Program-made: the position numbers and the translations under genes
Shown here: one piece after another, positions 43,701 to 56,808 of the stretch
Layout: the number at the start of each line of letters is the position of its first letter
Numbering within the stretch: the first letter of the stretch is position 1
The notes under the pieces: model-generated
The model's input: only the letters and a program-made list of their open reading frames with translations
What the model was told of the DNA's origin: nothing
The model's database searches: none
Origin: Gamarada debralockiae
Taxonomy: Eukaryota; Ascomycota; Leotiomycetes; Helotiales; Hyphodiscaceae
Assembly: GCA_002803225.1 (NCBI GenBank)
Contig: NXFV01001493.1
Coordinates: 1 to 64,000, forward strand
DNA: 64,000 nt
Reading direction: 5' to 3'

Positions 43701-46700
43701 CGCCGACTTTCCTCGTATTCAGTGACCTTCTTCGATGTTGCTTTTCGAGTTTTGACCAGGGCATTCGTCTCGTCTTCATCGTCGTCAGAGGAGTCTTCGT
43801 CTGAAGATCCAACCATAATCTCACTGCGGATGGGGGCATGATCTTTGCCAACAATGCCACCGATAGCTTTGAGGCCTGAGCCTTCACCGCGAACCAGAGC
43901 GCCAGAGCCTCGGAGCGCCTTGGCCTTAGCAATTGCTTCCGCGTTTGCTCTCTTTCTTTCTTCCTCAGCCTGCCGACGACGATCTCTGAATTGTTGTTGA
44001 TTTTGCTCGGCTTTCAGGGATTGGGCTCTCATTTTTTCTAGCATAGCCTGAGTCTTCGTGGATGAGATTACTGGCAGCGTAGGTCCTTTAGCAAAAGAGG
44101 GTTCGTGCTTGACGCCGTCCGCAGATTTGGACCAGGAATCGATGGTTGACTGTTTCTTTGTGGCAGGTCGGTGTGGCATCTCGATGATCTCAATGCCTTG
44201 ATGCTCATCAAGAGCTCTTTGCAGTTCAGCCTTCTGCTGCTTGGACAGGTTCGTTCTTTTGAAATTTGGTTCAAGTTCGCCTTTGCAAGCGTCTTTGATA
44301 TAATCCAAAGCGAACTCATCGATCTCAAGGTCATATTCACCCAGACATCGAAGTAGTTTGCTAAGTAGATTCGTAACTTGATTGACAAGGTATCCGTCTC
44401 TCAATCGAATCATCATTGTCAGGCCATTGACGTGTCGGCAGATAACATCCAGAACTTTTGTGAGTGATGCCTTAGGAGACGCAGATTTTGAAGACGCTCC
44501 ATCATCGTCCGAGGGACTTGACTCTCGCAAAGCGGTCGCAAGAACGCTGTGATGATCGAACATTGATTCCGCGTACTCCATAGCATCGCGACAGAAGTCC
44601 TGCATGAATTGCGTTGAATGGTCGACTCGGGACGACCAAGTTTCAGTGTTGGAGAAGATCATGTCCATGGCGCGCCATTGAACGGTCCACCAAGCCATGA
44701 CTGCGCTTTGCTCACTGGCGGATAGGGTAGAGCGGGTACGCAAGACCCCAGTGCTTCCACAAAGTGCCCTGAGAAGTCGTTTCCCGATGCTGAGCATGTA
44801 TGGGACAGGCGAAAATGTACGTGCTTTGATGATACGGGTGACAGCGAAGGTCAACGAGTTCATTGTGGGGCCAAAAGCTTGCTCTAGGAGACTTTTGATC
44901 GCATCGTCTTTGTCGGATTCACCAGTCATTGTCTTAATAACTTCAACAGAGGCTTCATATATGTCTTGCTCTGCGGAAAGAAGACCGGCAAACATGGGGC
45001 GAGCGGTCTGGGGAGTCTCGTACATCTGACGTAAATCAGATGCTTCGAAATCACTCAGGCGATCAAAGACTCTCGATACGTTCTCGTTCAGTTGCTTAAA
45101 GGCTTGGTTATACTGGACATGGTCCTCCGGTAACTTATTCTTCTTGTGGGCGGGCCGCAGCTCGTCCAGGCCCGTAAGAGCAGACGTTGCGGCTAAAATG
45201 CTCTTAGCTAGATCGAGGTTTCCAGGTCGAAAGATATCTAGAACAGCCTGCCAAATGGATTGTGAGTGATTTTGGAGACCACGTTGAATTTTCGTCCCTG
45301 CTTCGAGTGCAAAATACTCGGCACTCAGTGTCTTGCAATCAAGAGTCAGTACATCCCGAATAACGAGCATACCAAGTCGCTTTAGTTCGATGTGATGCTT
45401 ATCGTCATCTTGCAGGCCAACGCATGCCGTGATGGTATCCATATTTGTGTTCACAAGGCCCATAATATCTCCTATTACGATGAGAGATGTTGAGGGATTG
45501 ATCTTATAGTCCGGCTTGACGAATGTTTGCAAAGTAGTACTTAAGGCATCTAAACCAGCACGGCAACAAGAGAGCCTAGCGCTCCCAGAGAATCGAGAAT
45601 GCTGCAGACGCTCTAGCAGATTGAAGAGCAGACAACGGCACGCATCGTACTGGTGCACGGGCTGGAGAGAGCCAATAAACTCAGGTATCCAACTTGTTAC
45701 GGGCGAGGACTCAGGGTGTTCGAAATCTTGTGACTTCTCCAATAATTTCTCAAACCCCGGGCTGGCGAAGATCTGTTCGGCAACTACCGTTGGTGATATC
45801 GTTGCGAATGCTGCCCAGAAGTTCTTTGGAGATTTTGTGAGCAGACGCCGAATAACTTCAATCACTAAACTGACCACCTCTTCCGAGTTCGAAGTCAAGT
45901 GTTGAAGGGCGAGAAAATATATGTTTGGCTGGACTTCCATACCCCGAAGCGAATGTGTGATAAGATCTTCGTCCATCTTGTCGAACATAAGTAGGAATCC
46001 GTCCCAAAATCTCTGGATCTCAACGGGGGTAGGGGTTTGCTGTGAAAGCGAAATAATGGCCTCTGAAAGCACGTCGCTTATAACCCAATCGAAAATCTTG
46101 GGAGTGAGAGAAGCTGTCATCTTCTGCCACGCATTTGAAGCGAATCGTACTCGATATTGATCACTGCTGAAGAGAAATCGGGCCATGGCTGGTAATATGT
46201 CCCCGATCCGAAGAATCTTTCTGTTCTGAACTTGTTCGAAGACATAGTTAAAGTGTTTCGCTAGTTGCTCTTCGGATTTGTGATAATCAACACAGCACAA
46301 GGCTTCGTAAAGGGCAAGAAGGGCTCTGGTGTCATGTTTCGCAATTAAGGACTGTGAGCGTTGTTGGGGGTCTGCTTGATCGAGAAGTTCCTGACCAGCT
46401 TTGAGGCCGATATCGAGTCGCTGAAAATCGATAGCATTAAGTCGGTTGGAAAGCTCTGCAACTGTCTCGTCGTCGAATTGCCTGCACATAAAGATTAGGA
46501 AATAGAAGTCCGGGGAAGTGATGTTGCGTACTCTGTCAGCTCCTTCAAATATGGCTTTCGTCCCATGTGCCAATTATGAACGCACTTGTCACATGTGGTT
46601 AGAAGCTTCTTCAACCGCTCGGTATAGTCGTCCAACAGAACGCCGGATACATCGGGCGATAATCCCAGGATAAGGGAGTATCTGTATGCTACATCGTGCC

Positions 46701-46988
46701 GTCGTCTTGCGTCTTGTATTAATTCGAGTTTTGTCTCCGGGCTCATGTCCTCCTCGGGTTCGGAGGGGTTGTCATAATCGATGTGGTCGTCATCATTTCG
46801 CTTTGGGCAGAACCAATGTGCGTCGACGTGAAAGCTCTTGAGCTCACTTTTGAGAGAACGTGTGTCAGTGATATGCTCGGTCAAGGTAGAAGCCTTGGGG
46901 GAAGGGGGGAAGGTGGGGAAGGGAAGGGGGGAGAACAATACCCGTCAAGCCCTTGGAGCTCGTCCATAATCTCGTTTTCTTCGCGCAT
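40728..46988 (-). CDS. SEN1: Sen1-type superfamily 1 RNA/DNA helicase
   Basis: Nuclear helicase that in yeast ends transcription of short non-coding RNAs and removes R-loops. Five exons, 46988-46942, 46846-46532, 46481-42903, 42853-40972 and 40880-40728, give 1991 residues, near the size of yeast Sen1. The first intron uses a TCACTGACAC branch site; the last adds a 50-residue end with APPRKKAPADPF and a basic KPKPKRQ tail, typical of fungal Sen1. The first 1200 residues are the helical SEN1 N-terminal region (starting near HWFCPKRNDDD). The helicase core opens at GPPGSGKTKT (from residue 1314, whose first codon spans an intron), then APSNAAVDELVVRL, DEAA at 1552-1555, GDPEQLPPTVLS, LDTQYRMHPEISSFPS and NVGLTRAKSSLWVLGD. 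A 90-residue coiled insertion sits between the second and DEAA motifs. Confidence 0.94.
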
Positions 46989-48317
46989 GGCGAAGGATGA
47001 TGTTCACTATAATATCATCATCTAGTGATATCTCTTAGTGATGATGCCGTCAATGGTGGGATCTAATTGCAGGTCACAAGGCGCAAACAGATCCAGGTTT
47101 GGGAGGGAGGAAGAAGTGTGGCTGAGGTTGAGCCGAGAAAAGATCGAAGTGTTTGCAAGTAAGTGGGAGATTGGTCAGGGAGAGGGAAGACTGCAAGTCG
47201 AGGGAGGAGATAGGAAGATGTAATGTGCTGAAAAGATTGTTGTTGTGAGTGCTGTTGAATATCAACGATCTGTGTAAATTCTTTGTCTCGTGTGACGCGC
47301 GCTTTCGCGAAGTAAGCACGCGAGGCGCTCAAAATCTCCCTCGGTAGCCTCGTTGACGAGGCCGAGTGAATATAGCTTACTTTTCACAGGGTTCACAGTG
47401 GCCATCAAACAATCTAATAGAATACTTGGTACTATAATTTTCTACCTTTGAACCTCGTTCAGTACATGTGATGGGCGAGAAGTAAGCACTCCAATGTGAA
47501 TTCCCGAAACCTTTCTAGCCAATAAGGGCCTCCGAAAGAAGTAGCACTTTTCTACGAAGTAACTATGAATTGCGCTTCTATTTTCGGGCAGATACAAGTG
47601 GGCAAGACGGAGTTGGATTATCACAAGTAGTATTTTGAATCGAATTGTATGCAGTGTTGCCGTGGGGAGCTACGAGGGAGTCTTCGCAAGCAGCCAAATA
47701 TCACAGACTCCCCGATTGAGTAAGGAGATGCTGTAATCACTCCAGTTGTGATTTACCGGGGTATTATAACAATTCAAAGGAAGAATCGTAGGGTTGATGG
47801 CTGCATGAATCCAGAAAGCAGCTAAGAGGTGATTGACGATCAAAGATTTGAGGGCTTCTTTTGAGACGCTTCCAGTTCACATTTATCAGGTCACATTTTA
47901 AGTACTAAGCAACTATTTCGAGCTTTGTTCGATTATTTTGCTTAGAATCTTATATACAGAAAGGATTAGCAGCCAAAGACAACAGCCTTATGTATCGCAA
48001 CGCCGCCAGAGACACGGAAAGGAGAGATCTAGGAGGGTCTGTCTCCGTATGAACACAGGCTAATAAAAGCTGCCCTCGACTCAATTGAATTCACAGCCGA
48101 ATCAAATCGACGTTTTGCTTCCAAACCCTTGCAAACACCGGAACGCCCTTGCAGCAGAAAACCCAAATGCAGAAGAATACAACGTCGTAGATCGCTCATG
48201 CAAATCATCATACTTCGAAATCTCTCTTCACTTTATAACAAAAGAAACAGTAATGTAATGTACAGCCGGTCGTTTGGCTCTCAGATGCGAGATGGGAATT
48301 TCATGCGTAGTCACAGA
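46989..48317. other. Intergenic, SEN1 promoter
   Basis: No gene is supported in 1.3 kb between the SEN1 start and the flippase stop codon, both on the reverse strand. Confidence 0.5.
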
Positions 48318-51300
48318 TCATCGGAGGTCTTGCCTCCTGCTTCGCACGGGTCCGAATGAATGGCTAGACTCTAATCTCGTCAACATCGCCGCGGAGGTGA
48401 AGTCATTGCTCTGCTCAAAGGACGGTCGTATCCTGTCCATCGAGGCGCGCATTCTGTCGTAAGATGGTCTCGCTCTGTCCATTGACGGCCGAGGCATAGT
48501 TCGATCAATTGATGATCGATGTCGTGTGAAATCCGTCCCATCGCTACCGTTTTGGCTTCGTGGATTGTGGGTGGTGGCGGTTGGGGCGACTGAAGGGGGG
48601 TAAATTGGCCGTTGGTCTTCATCAACACTCGGATAGTGGGTGTGCTTACTCGGCTTAACGATGTCGGATGAACTTGTGGAAGAACCCTTCAACATCGCAT
48701 CAGATCCATCTGCAACATTGAGGTAGTCGAATTTCCCTTGACGGACTTGCTCGCGAACGATGTCGATGTCATATGGGAAGTAGACCTTCTGGGCGACTTT
48801 GATGCAGAATCGGGGTAGCAGGGCTATGACGACGGACAAGGAGGTCACCGCCCAGAAAGTTGCTTCCCCGAATGTCTGTGCCGCTGCTTTGTAGAAGTAA
48901 TCCGAGGATGTGAATGAGGAATAGACACCGGTCCAGAACCACACAAGCAAGACACTTATGGCTACGAGTAGACTCATAAGCCAATCCCATCTGTAAGTGT
49001 TGAGTAGGATGTAGACGTTGATGGCCACGACAGCAGCTGGTCCGATATAGACTCCGAATCGTTCTCGATCATCAATATTCAATCCGTTACCAGTGACAAA
49101 GTTGTCTGAGTAAAACAACAAGTACGCCATGAAGAAACAAATGACTGATTGATAGAGGCCATCGAGCATGTACAGCCTAGAATTTATTAGCCAATTGAAT
49201 GCAAATTTCTATGATCTTGCTTACCAGAATTTGGTCTGCGTCCATTCCTTACGCTCAATACCGCGTCTGTACAATTGTGGGACGGCCAATGACACCTTAT
49301 CACTGACATCCTGATCCAACACACCCATGAAGATGACAGGTAGGGAAGTGAAAGCCAAGTTGAACAGCAGAATGTAGGTGTAGTCGTAGAGGTAGGTCAT
49401 GTCGAAGTTGCAGTAAATTTGATACCAGTAGATGGTGAAGGTCCAGATAACGTTCTTGTAGAAGAAATTGGCAATAGTCTCTCCCAATCGTCGGTATGAC
49501 CAGCGACCGTGTACGAGCACAAGTCTTTGTAGGAAGCGGAATTGGCCAATGGCGTAATCGGATGACATGACAGCTTGTCGTCCTTCCTCTCCGGCAATAC
49601 CAACACCGACATCAGCTTCTTGGATCATAGCAACATCGTTGGCTCCATCACCAACTGATAATGTCATGACATCCAGTCCACCTTTGACCATGGAAACGAC
49701 AGCAGCCTTTTGGGCAGGGCTGACACGACAACAGAGGACTGACTTGCATTGTTTGCAAAGAAGGAGAAATTTCTGACGGAGTTGATCATCCAAGACAAGT
49801 TTGAGCGAATCTCCATCAATGACGATAGCGTGAGTAGGCGCAGGAGCCTCGTGACTCTTCTTGGCGGCTAAGAGTTCTTCGTCAGATCCGGTCATGTTGA
49901 ACGTAGCCAGGTGTTTGTCAAGTTCTGCCTCAGCAGTTGAGATCTGGTCATCTTCAATCTTGAAAACAATTAGCTCCATGTCGTTGTTGAGGAGGTTGCA
50001 TGAAAAGCCAATGTTGATTGCAGTTTCAACTTTGTCGCCAGTGAGAACCCAAAGCTTGATACCAGCCTCGGCTAGAAGAGCAATTGTATCGGGGACACCT
50101 TCTTGAAGACGATCCTCAATAGCAGTGCCTCCTAACAAGGTCAGTTCTCGCTCTATCGAATCCGACACGGCTTCCAGCTTGTCCTCTCGGTCTTGAATGG
50201 CTGCCGCGGCAAGCTCGTGTTCCCGGTTCCATTGCTGATACTCTTCTTCACCAAGCACTCTTTGAGCTATGCAGAGTGTTCTCAAACCCTCTCTGGCAAA
50301 CATCTCCAGATGCTCTGCGGTCGTTCTTCGTAATTCAGATTGTTCTCCGCGCTTTAGACGAGAGTAGATGATACTGTCCGCGCCCTTGCAGAAGAGGATG
50401 ATCTTATTGTCGGGCATCCGGATAATGGCACTCATTCGCTTTCTGGTAGAGTTGAACTCGAGGGTGTTTAACACCTTGTACGATCTTTCTTCTCCTTGTA
50501 CGTTGAGTCGGATTCCATCTGCTGAGTTGCCCAATACCGTGTACCCCACATCTCGAGCTGTGGCTACCAGTGCTGCTTCATCCGGGGATTGGGCTTTGAA
50601 CTCGATCTTTGGTGGATCACCTGGTATGGTTTCTGCAATGACCGTATGGCAAAGAGCGAGGGCTAGCATGAATTGCTCGCATGCTTGCTGTTGTTCCTTG
50701 GTAGATTCGCCCAGTAGATCGCTAATGAAATCCGGAGCCACAAACGTCAGCTCGTCATCATGAAGATATGGATTATCGTGAAGTTTGCGAATATCCGCCA
50801 ACATTCTTTTACGGGCTTGAGCAATCTGTTCACGTGCCCTCGCACCTTCCTTCTCCACATCGATGCCTTGTCGTTTCTGCATTCCAGCTTGGGCTTCGGT
50901 ATATGCTTCTCCGTACGGAACACCGTTGATAGTAGCCTTCTTGAATTCCATGACGTTTTGGGTCAAAGTACCGGTCTTATCAGAGAAAATGTATTCGATT
51001 TGACCAAGGTCATCCGAAATATTCCACGACTTGGGAGTGCAAGGATAGTCGATCTTCTCATAGTACATCTCGGTATCGCTGTAGATGAAGAAGGCTTGCA
51101 AAGTCTTGATGATTTCGAGTGAGATGTAGAGTGAAATCGGCACCATGTTCTGGAACAAAATGATCCCGGCCCAGAAAGCAATGAAGCCATCGACAGCAGG
51201 ACTGCCACCAATTGAGCCGAATTCAAAGAAGTCAATTGTGTTGTTCCCCTGTCCCCAGGTAACACCTTCGACGATACCAGCAACCAAGCACATTAAGAAT

Positions 51301-52911
51301 AAGATGAAGAAGTTGTAGATGACGTTCCAGTTGAGTTCTCGGGCAATTCGGGAGCGTTTGCTGGGGGTGATACCGGAATTCATCATAATTTTGGTGTCGA
51401 AACCTGTAAACACCACTACTCCCAGAACCCAGTCGGTGTTTCTCAAATTGCAACCACGGAGAAGAAGGTTGTTAATCGAAATAGGTTCCGCCATGGGTTC
51501 ACCTTCGGAGTCTGGAAGTTTTGGGTTGTGCTGCGTCCAGCGTGCAACAGCGCTGTACTGGTAAAGATTTGGCTGTGGGGGTTCGCTTTCGATGATGAAA
51601 TCTGCCCTCTCGCAATCACGAGCGTGCTTGATCTTTCTGCCACTTCGGAGGGCGTGTCGGACCTTCAAATTCGTCTCTCCATCCAAGTTCTTAGTCTCAA
51701 CGTAGCAAGCTCCATCGGGATCTGAAGTGGACAGGATAACAACATCAGCGGGTATTTGATCGTCATTGTAAATGCGAACGAAATCACCAACTTGAACGTT
51801 CTTCCAATAATCTTGGTGAAATCGAGCTTTTCCACCAGCAGCCTTATTAGGATTGATGAGACTTCCGAAGTTCTTCGCAGTGGGGGCATGGCCTTCAGCC
51901 TCGTATGACATGGCTGTCTTTGGTCGGTCTGGCTCGGGAACTGCGAGGCCATCTTCGGGAGGCAGTGGAGAAGGTACCGGCGTCATCTGGATATCCTCTC
52001 GCGCGGAAGCAAAAGATGTTCGCTGAGTATGTGCTGAGAAAGCAGATTGTCTTCTGTTTGCCGCTGTATCTTCCGATTCCCGTGGTTCATCCATAGCGCC
52101 ATCCGCATATGCCTTCCCTGGGATATCCTTCTTTCGACTAATAGCCTTGTAGGCTTTCATAATTGTTCGACTCGTTGCTTTCTTGATCTTCCTCCAAAGA
52201 GAAATATCATCCGCGCTAACATTAACATTATTCCAGTCGACAAGTCGATGGACAGGTGAATTGTTGAGTTCATTATCGAGAATTGTCCTCCTGTAATCTT
52301 CAATCGCATCCTTCACTGCCGTTATGAAAACAATCACTATCAAGGGAACAGCGCCGAGTCCTGGATTGGGTGCACCGAAGATGCTGAAAATCTGCGATCT
52401 GGTCAGCTAAGCACACAGGAATTGGCCATGTGAGACTTACAGAAAGGATAATCAAGAACAGGAAATAGACATTCGCAATGTTGTGAAATTGGTACCACAG
52501 GTTCTTGGGTATGAAACTAAGTGGGGTGTACTTTGATGTCCTAATTTTGTTCCTGCGGTAATGTCGAATGGGATACTGGTTCTCATCGAGAGCTTCGGCC
52601 GGTAAAGGGAGATTGAAGTAGACCTTCCTTGGGCCTTGACTGTCTCTGTCCTCGTTCGGTTCTTCCTGACGTTCTTCATTCGGATCTTCTTGGATATTAC
52701 CCAGATCGGTCCCTAACGAATCAGCGCCGCCCGAATCTCTCTTCTTCTCACTATTCTGGGAACCTCGATGATGTAGCCTATCTATTATCGACATCCGCTT
52801 CTTGTTCCCGGTCTTCCCTTTCTTGTATTGGGTCGCCCATCGTAACTTTTTTGTCGGAGTCGGCGTCGGCGCCTCGTCGTTCTCTTCGTAGGTAGAAAGT
52901 CCGAGAGCCAT
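48318..52911 (-). CDS. DNF1: P4-ATPase phospholipid flippase, Dnf1/Dnf2 type
   Basis: Moves phospholipids from the outer to the inner leaflet of plasma-membrane and Golgi-derived membranes. Exons 52911-52441, 52391-49225 and 49176-48318 give 1498 residues; introns are 49 and 48 bases with GTAAGT and GTAAGC. The N-terminal region ends PLSFIPKNLWYQFHNIANVYFLF. DGET (394-397) is the actuator-domain dephosphorylation loop. PISL (575-578) in the fourth membrane helix marks P4-ATPases, DKTGTLTQNVMEF (Asp628) is the phosphorylation site, and TGDKVETAINIG and VGDGANDVAMIQEADVG are hinge motifs. FSIFGAPNPGLGAVPL before the second membrane helix and the long insertion after DISLWRKIKKAT suit the Dnf1/Dnf2 branch rather than Drs2. 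The last 60 residues hold a run of Arg-x-Ser-[Met/Tyr/Ile]-Asp-Arg-like units. Confidence 0.94.
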
Positions 52912-54513
52912 GGTGTCGATGTGGAGGCGGACGAGTCGATGTTGTCAGGAGTTGTCGGGAAGGGGTCAGACCCCGGCGAAGGTCAGGTCGTCCTCCAGCG
53001 CAAATCAGTCCTCAGCAGTGACTTTCTCGATGGAATTGAAGCGTGCTCTTTGGTATATGTATCCTTCACGTTCCTCCGGAGTGTCTTATACGTTCGGAAC
53101 TTTTCGATGGCGATGTTGTTGAACGAGTTCCTATTTCGCTTAGACGGAAGAGCCGGCTGGATCGAAAGTCGCGTTTCCAGGAACAAGTAAACTCCGTGTT
53201 GTCTTCACACGTCCGAGGTGAGAGCGCTTGGATGGTAGTGGGAGAAAGAGTCAATTCATCTCGTCGTAATTATTCTTCGTCGCTCGGAATGTTGGAAATG
53301 TTGGCGAAGGCGAATTGGAGTGTTGACAGCGTGGTGGTAGGACTTCAGGTAGGAGGATTACTAAAGGGCTAAAGTCTTGGCGCTGCGGAACTCTCGCAAT
53401 GAAAGACTTCTCAAACGGGAATGTTCGGTGAATGAAATCACAGAACAGTTTTGATCATTCTCTTTTGGTTGAGGGTTTTAGCGCAATGGCAGCTGATGAT
53501 CAGGATCAAAAGCTTGTATGTAAAGACTGATTTCGGATCTCGAAAAATAGTTGTCGAGGTGTCCAATTGGAAGAGCAAGGAGGTGGAATCTTCTACGGCT
53601 GTGCAGAGTTTCCGAAAGGATTATTTTATGCTCCGCACCGCTGACAGGTTCCTTAACGGGGCGGGCGCAGTGCGTTTGTTACAGTAAGATCTTATATTAT
53701 TTTGGTGCAGAGTGAGGCAAAGCTTTGTCAGAGGCCGGCGGAAATTTTAGGGTCATCTTGCTTTCTCTTTCTTCCATTCCTCGCGGATTCACTCTATTTT
53801 CAGAATGGCTTATAACATCCATCGATATGTACTCCAGGAGATGGAGGGGACCTCGTTATCTCATATCTGGAGATCGCTCAGATACTACATCTACACTATC
53901 ATAAACTCGCTACCCCTCCTTCTTTTGAGATTCTAGAAGACATGTCAGGTCGAGGTATGAAATCAATAGGGGTTTCCGGATAATCGTGTGTAATCAACCT
54001 CGTAATGGCAAATTTGAAGCCTGGTAAAATTGATGATGGTATTTCCCTTGGACGTCTGCTGCCGATGGAAGCTGCTTATATCCGAATGCCGATTGTCGTT
54101 GGACCCTCGATTTTCCCTTTGATGACGATGCATAAAAAGAACAAAGAGCCGACAGACGCGACATAAAATGGAACAATTTCATTGGCAATTCAAGAACGAG
54201 GCTTTAGAAGGGACGTCAACTCAATCTTCCAAACCTTCTCGGTGTCTCGAATATGTATTATCCAGTGAAGCGTGAAACTGTGCTCGATCGCAAAAAGGGG
54301 AAGCGTTCCTCAATCGCAGGGTCTACTGAAACCCGGTCCCAAAATCCCGGGATTATCGCATCACGTGTTGAACGCGAGGGGTCGCGTCTTCGCCGAAAAC
54401 CCAATTTCGCGAGTTCCATCTACTGTACATCCGCGCCGAAACTGTGCTTGGCTTACGAATATCTCCACCACTCATCAGCACTCATTTACGAGTAGGCATC
54501 TGCTTACGGAAAG
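52912..54513. other. Divergent promoter region
   Basis: About 1.6 kb between the divergent flippase and Nse6-like genes, with no supported gene; open frames near 52910-53372 and 54253-54513 lack family likeness. Confidence 0.45.
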
Positions 54514-56569
54514 ATGTCACAATCTACCGCCAAAAAGACACAGGCCAGCTTGGATGCATTTTTCAAGCCTGCTCAGCCAGCCTCCAGGTCCGCAACCCCA
54601 TCAAGCCAGCTGGCGAGACCAACCTTCAAGGCACCACCATCAAATTTTCCACACCCTGCATTCAGTGGCTTGAGTGAGAATTCTACTGAAGCAACACCCG
54701 TAAATTCTACGGTTGCTCAACCATCAACGGCATTGTCCCAGCAGAGTTATACTTCAAGCTTATCTCCGCATCCTAGCAGCCCCAATGACCCATATGAGAT
54801 CCCGATATCACCACCAAAGCCAGCAGTATCAAACAGTACTCCTGGCCGTGTAGTCAGAAGCTCTGACGATGAGGATGAGGATTCAGACTCCTCTCTGGAG
54901 GACCTCACGACACTCTTGCAATCAAACACATCCGCCAATCGTCCAAAGCCTTCCCCTAATGGATCTCCCCCATCTACTCCAACTGCTTCACGGTCGAGGA
55001 ATGTCAATTTCCATACATCGCCTATGCCGGTACTAACTAAGCACAAATTCGACTTGAAGTCTCTTGCCAGCCATGCCGAGATTGATAGAAAGATTGAAGC
55101 GAGTTCTAAAAGGGTCAAGGCAATGCAAGAAGCTTCGCAGAAGAAGGAAAATGCCCCACCCCAACGAGGTAATGCCGGTGAGAAACTCAAGCACAGCAGT
55201 CTTCTTCATGATGTCGTTGCGGGCCAGGAAGGTGCAGACGCACACAAGGTTGCACGTGCTGTGATGAGGACCGAAGCTACGCTTTCAGAGCAGCGGTGGT
55301 ACTTCTTCGACACCCATGCCCAGTCATCTAAACCTCAGCGAAAGCCATTCCCAACGAAAACGATACCCGAGGACTGGCTGAACGATCTCAAGGATCCCCA
55401 GATGAGGAACCAAACCTTCGTCTCCGGCTTCGCGGAAGACATGGTTTCATTTGGGAAAGCTCTGCCAGACGAGATATTCCTCTGGATGCTTGATGAGATT
55501 TGCGTCGAATCTAGCGAATGTCTCCGTGCTTCCTATTGCAACATCTTGAAGCAGTCGCCTGAGCAAGTTCGACGTTTGATAGTGCCCAACATCATTCGGA
55601 AGATGTTCGAAGGAGTGGGTGCGACAACGGCGGCTACTGCTACCACAGACAAGATCCGACCAGTTCAAGCTCTCGCTGAACCCTATGCTAAGAGAGATTG
55701 GTCGAAGCTTCGTACTGTGATTAGATTCTTTGGGCAAATAGCCAGGTTACTTCAAGCGAGAATCTACGTTGTCACCTTGCTCCTCAGAATGTGTGTTGAT
55801 CGGATGGTCATGGAGAATGTCGACATTTTTGATTTGGTCCAGGAGACTATTAACCGGCTATGCAGATATGTACCGGACGATTCTTGGGAGTCATGCGTAA
55901 GTTCACTTCCACCCTTGCTACGAGCAGCACTGAACGTGTCCAAAGTGTCAGACGATTTGCACCTCATTATTCAACTGTGTTGATCAACCAACTCTACGAC
56001 TACAAATGGTTGACTCCACACCATCCATTTCACCACGAACCCATGATCTCAGGAGAAGACTCGCCATGAGCTTCTACTTCGACGATCTCTCCTATTCCAC
56101 CAAGCACTCCCACCTCGTCATGGACCTGGACAAATTCATGAACCGTCTAGACGACAAGGATTTTGACACAGGTCCTCAAACAGACTATCGAGAACTTGCC
56201 GCACTCATCTCACTGCTCGACATAGCTGTAGATGACGGACGGACCCTTGACCTCGATCTCACGGACGCGGAAACGGCAAAACAATTCGATAAGAACATTG
56301 AAGAGTTCGCTGGTATAATCAAGGGAATTATGAACAGCATTGGCAATCCGGGAGCTGCTTTCATCTCTAGAATTGAGGCTAAGGAAGTCATGGAATTGGT
56401 TAGCCAAAGGATTTCAGATACGCTGCGAAGTAAGCCGAAGGCAAAAATCACAGTGTTTGATCCCAAAAAGCCCGAGGAGAACCTTGGGGGAGAGAGGAAG
56501 GGATTGGCAAACTTTTTGTCAAAAGGCAAGGCGGCAGGGGATGGCGTTAATTATCAAGCTTCGACGTAA
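54514..56569 (+). CDS. Nse6/SLF2-like (CANIN-type) genome-stability protein with PIP box
   Basis: Two exons, 54514-55896 and 55952-56569, joined by a 55-base intron (GTAAGT, GCACTGAAC branch site), give 666 residues. The first 19 residues carry QASLDAFF (10-17), a perfect Q-x2-L-x2-F-F PCNA-interaction box. A disordered Ser/Pro-rich region runs to about residue 220, followed by a conserved helical domain: RWYFFDTHA, FVSGFAEDMVSFGKALPDEIFLWMLDE, then YCNILKQSPEQVRRLI and DWSKLRTVIRFFGQIARLL. After the intron come TLRLQMVDSTP and DLRRRLAMSFYFDDLSY. From memory, this pattern resembles the CANIN domain of SLF2 and fungal Nse6, which load the Smc5/6 complex onto DNA; that is a judgement without a search. 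It would act in the nucleus in replication or repair. Confidence 0.72.
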
Positions 56570-56808
56570 AGATAGCATAGTGCGTAGGTAATTGTAATGT
56601 ATAGGAGGATCAATGGATTTCAACGAGCTACCGACGACAACTACTGCTGGTATCGCTGTATCATACACTCTCTACGAACTCTACCGAAACCCAGAGTAAT
56701 GTGCAGCGAATTGGTGTGTCCATCAGTTCCACCAGCTATTCTTCCAAAACCCTCATGCTCTCAAGTAATCTCTGCTCGCAATGCTCGACTCCTCACCTCT
56801 TCTTCCTC
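56570..56808. terminator. Convergent 3' regions
   Basis: The Nse6-like and V-ATPase genes end towards each other within 239 bases, so their transcript ends must lie here or overlap. No poly(A) signal can be assigned with certainty. Confidence 0.35.
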
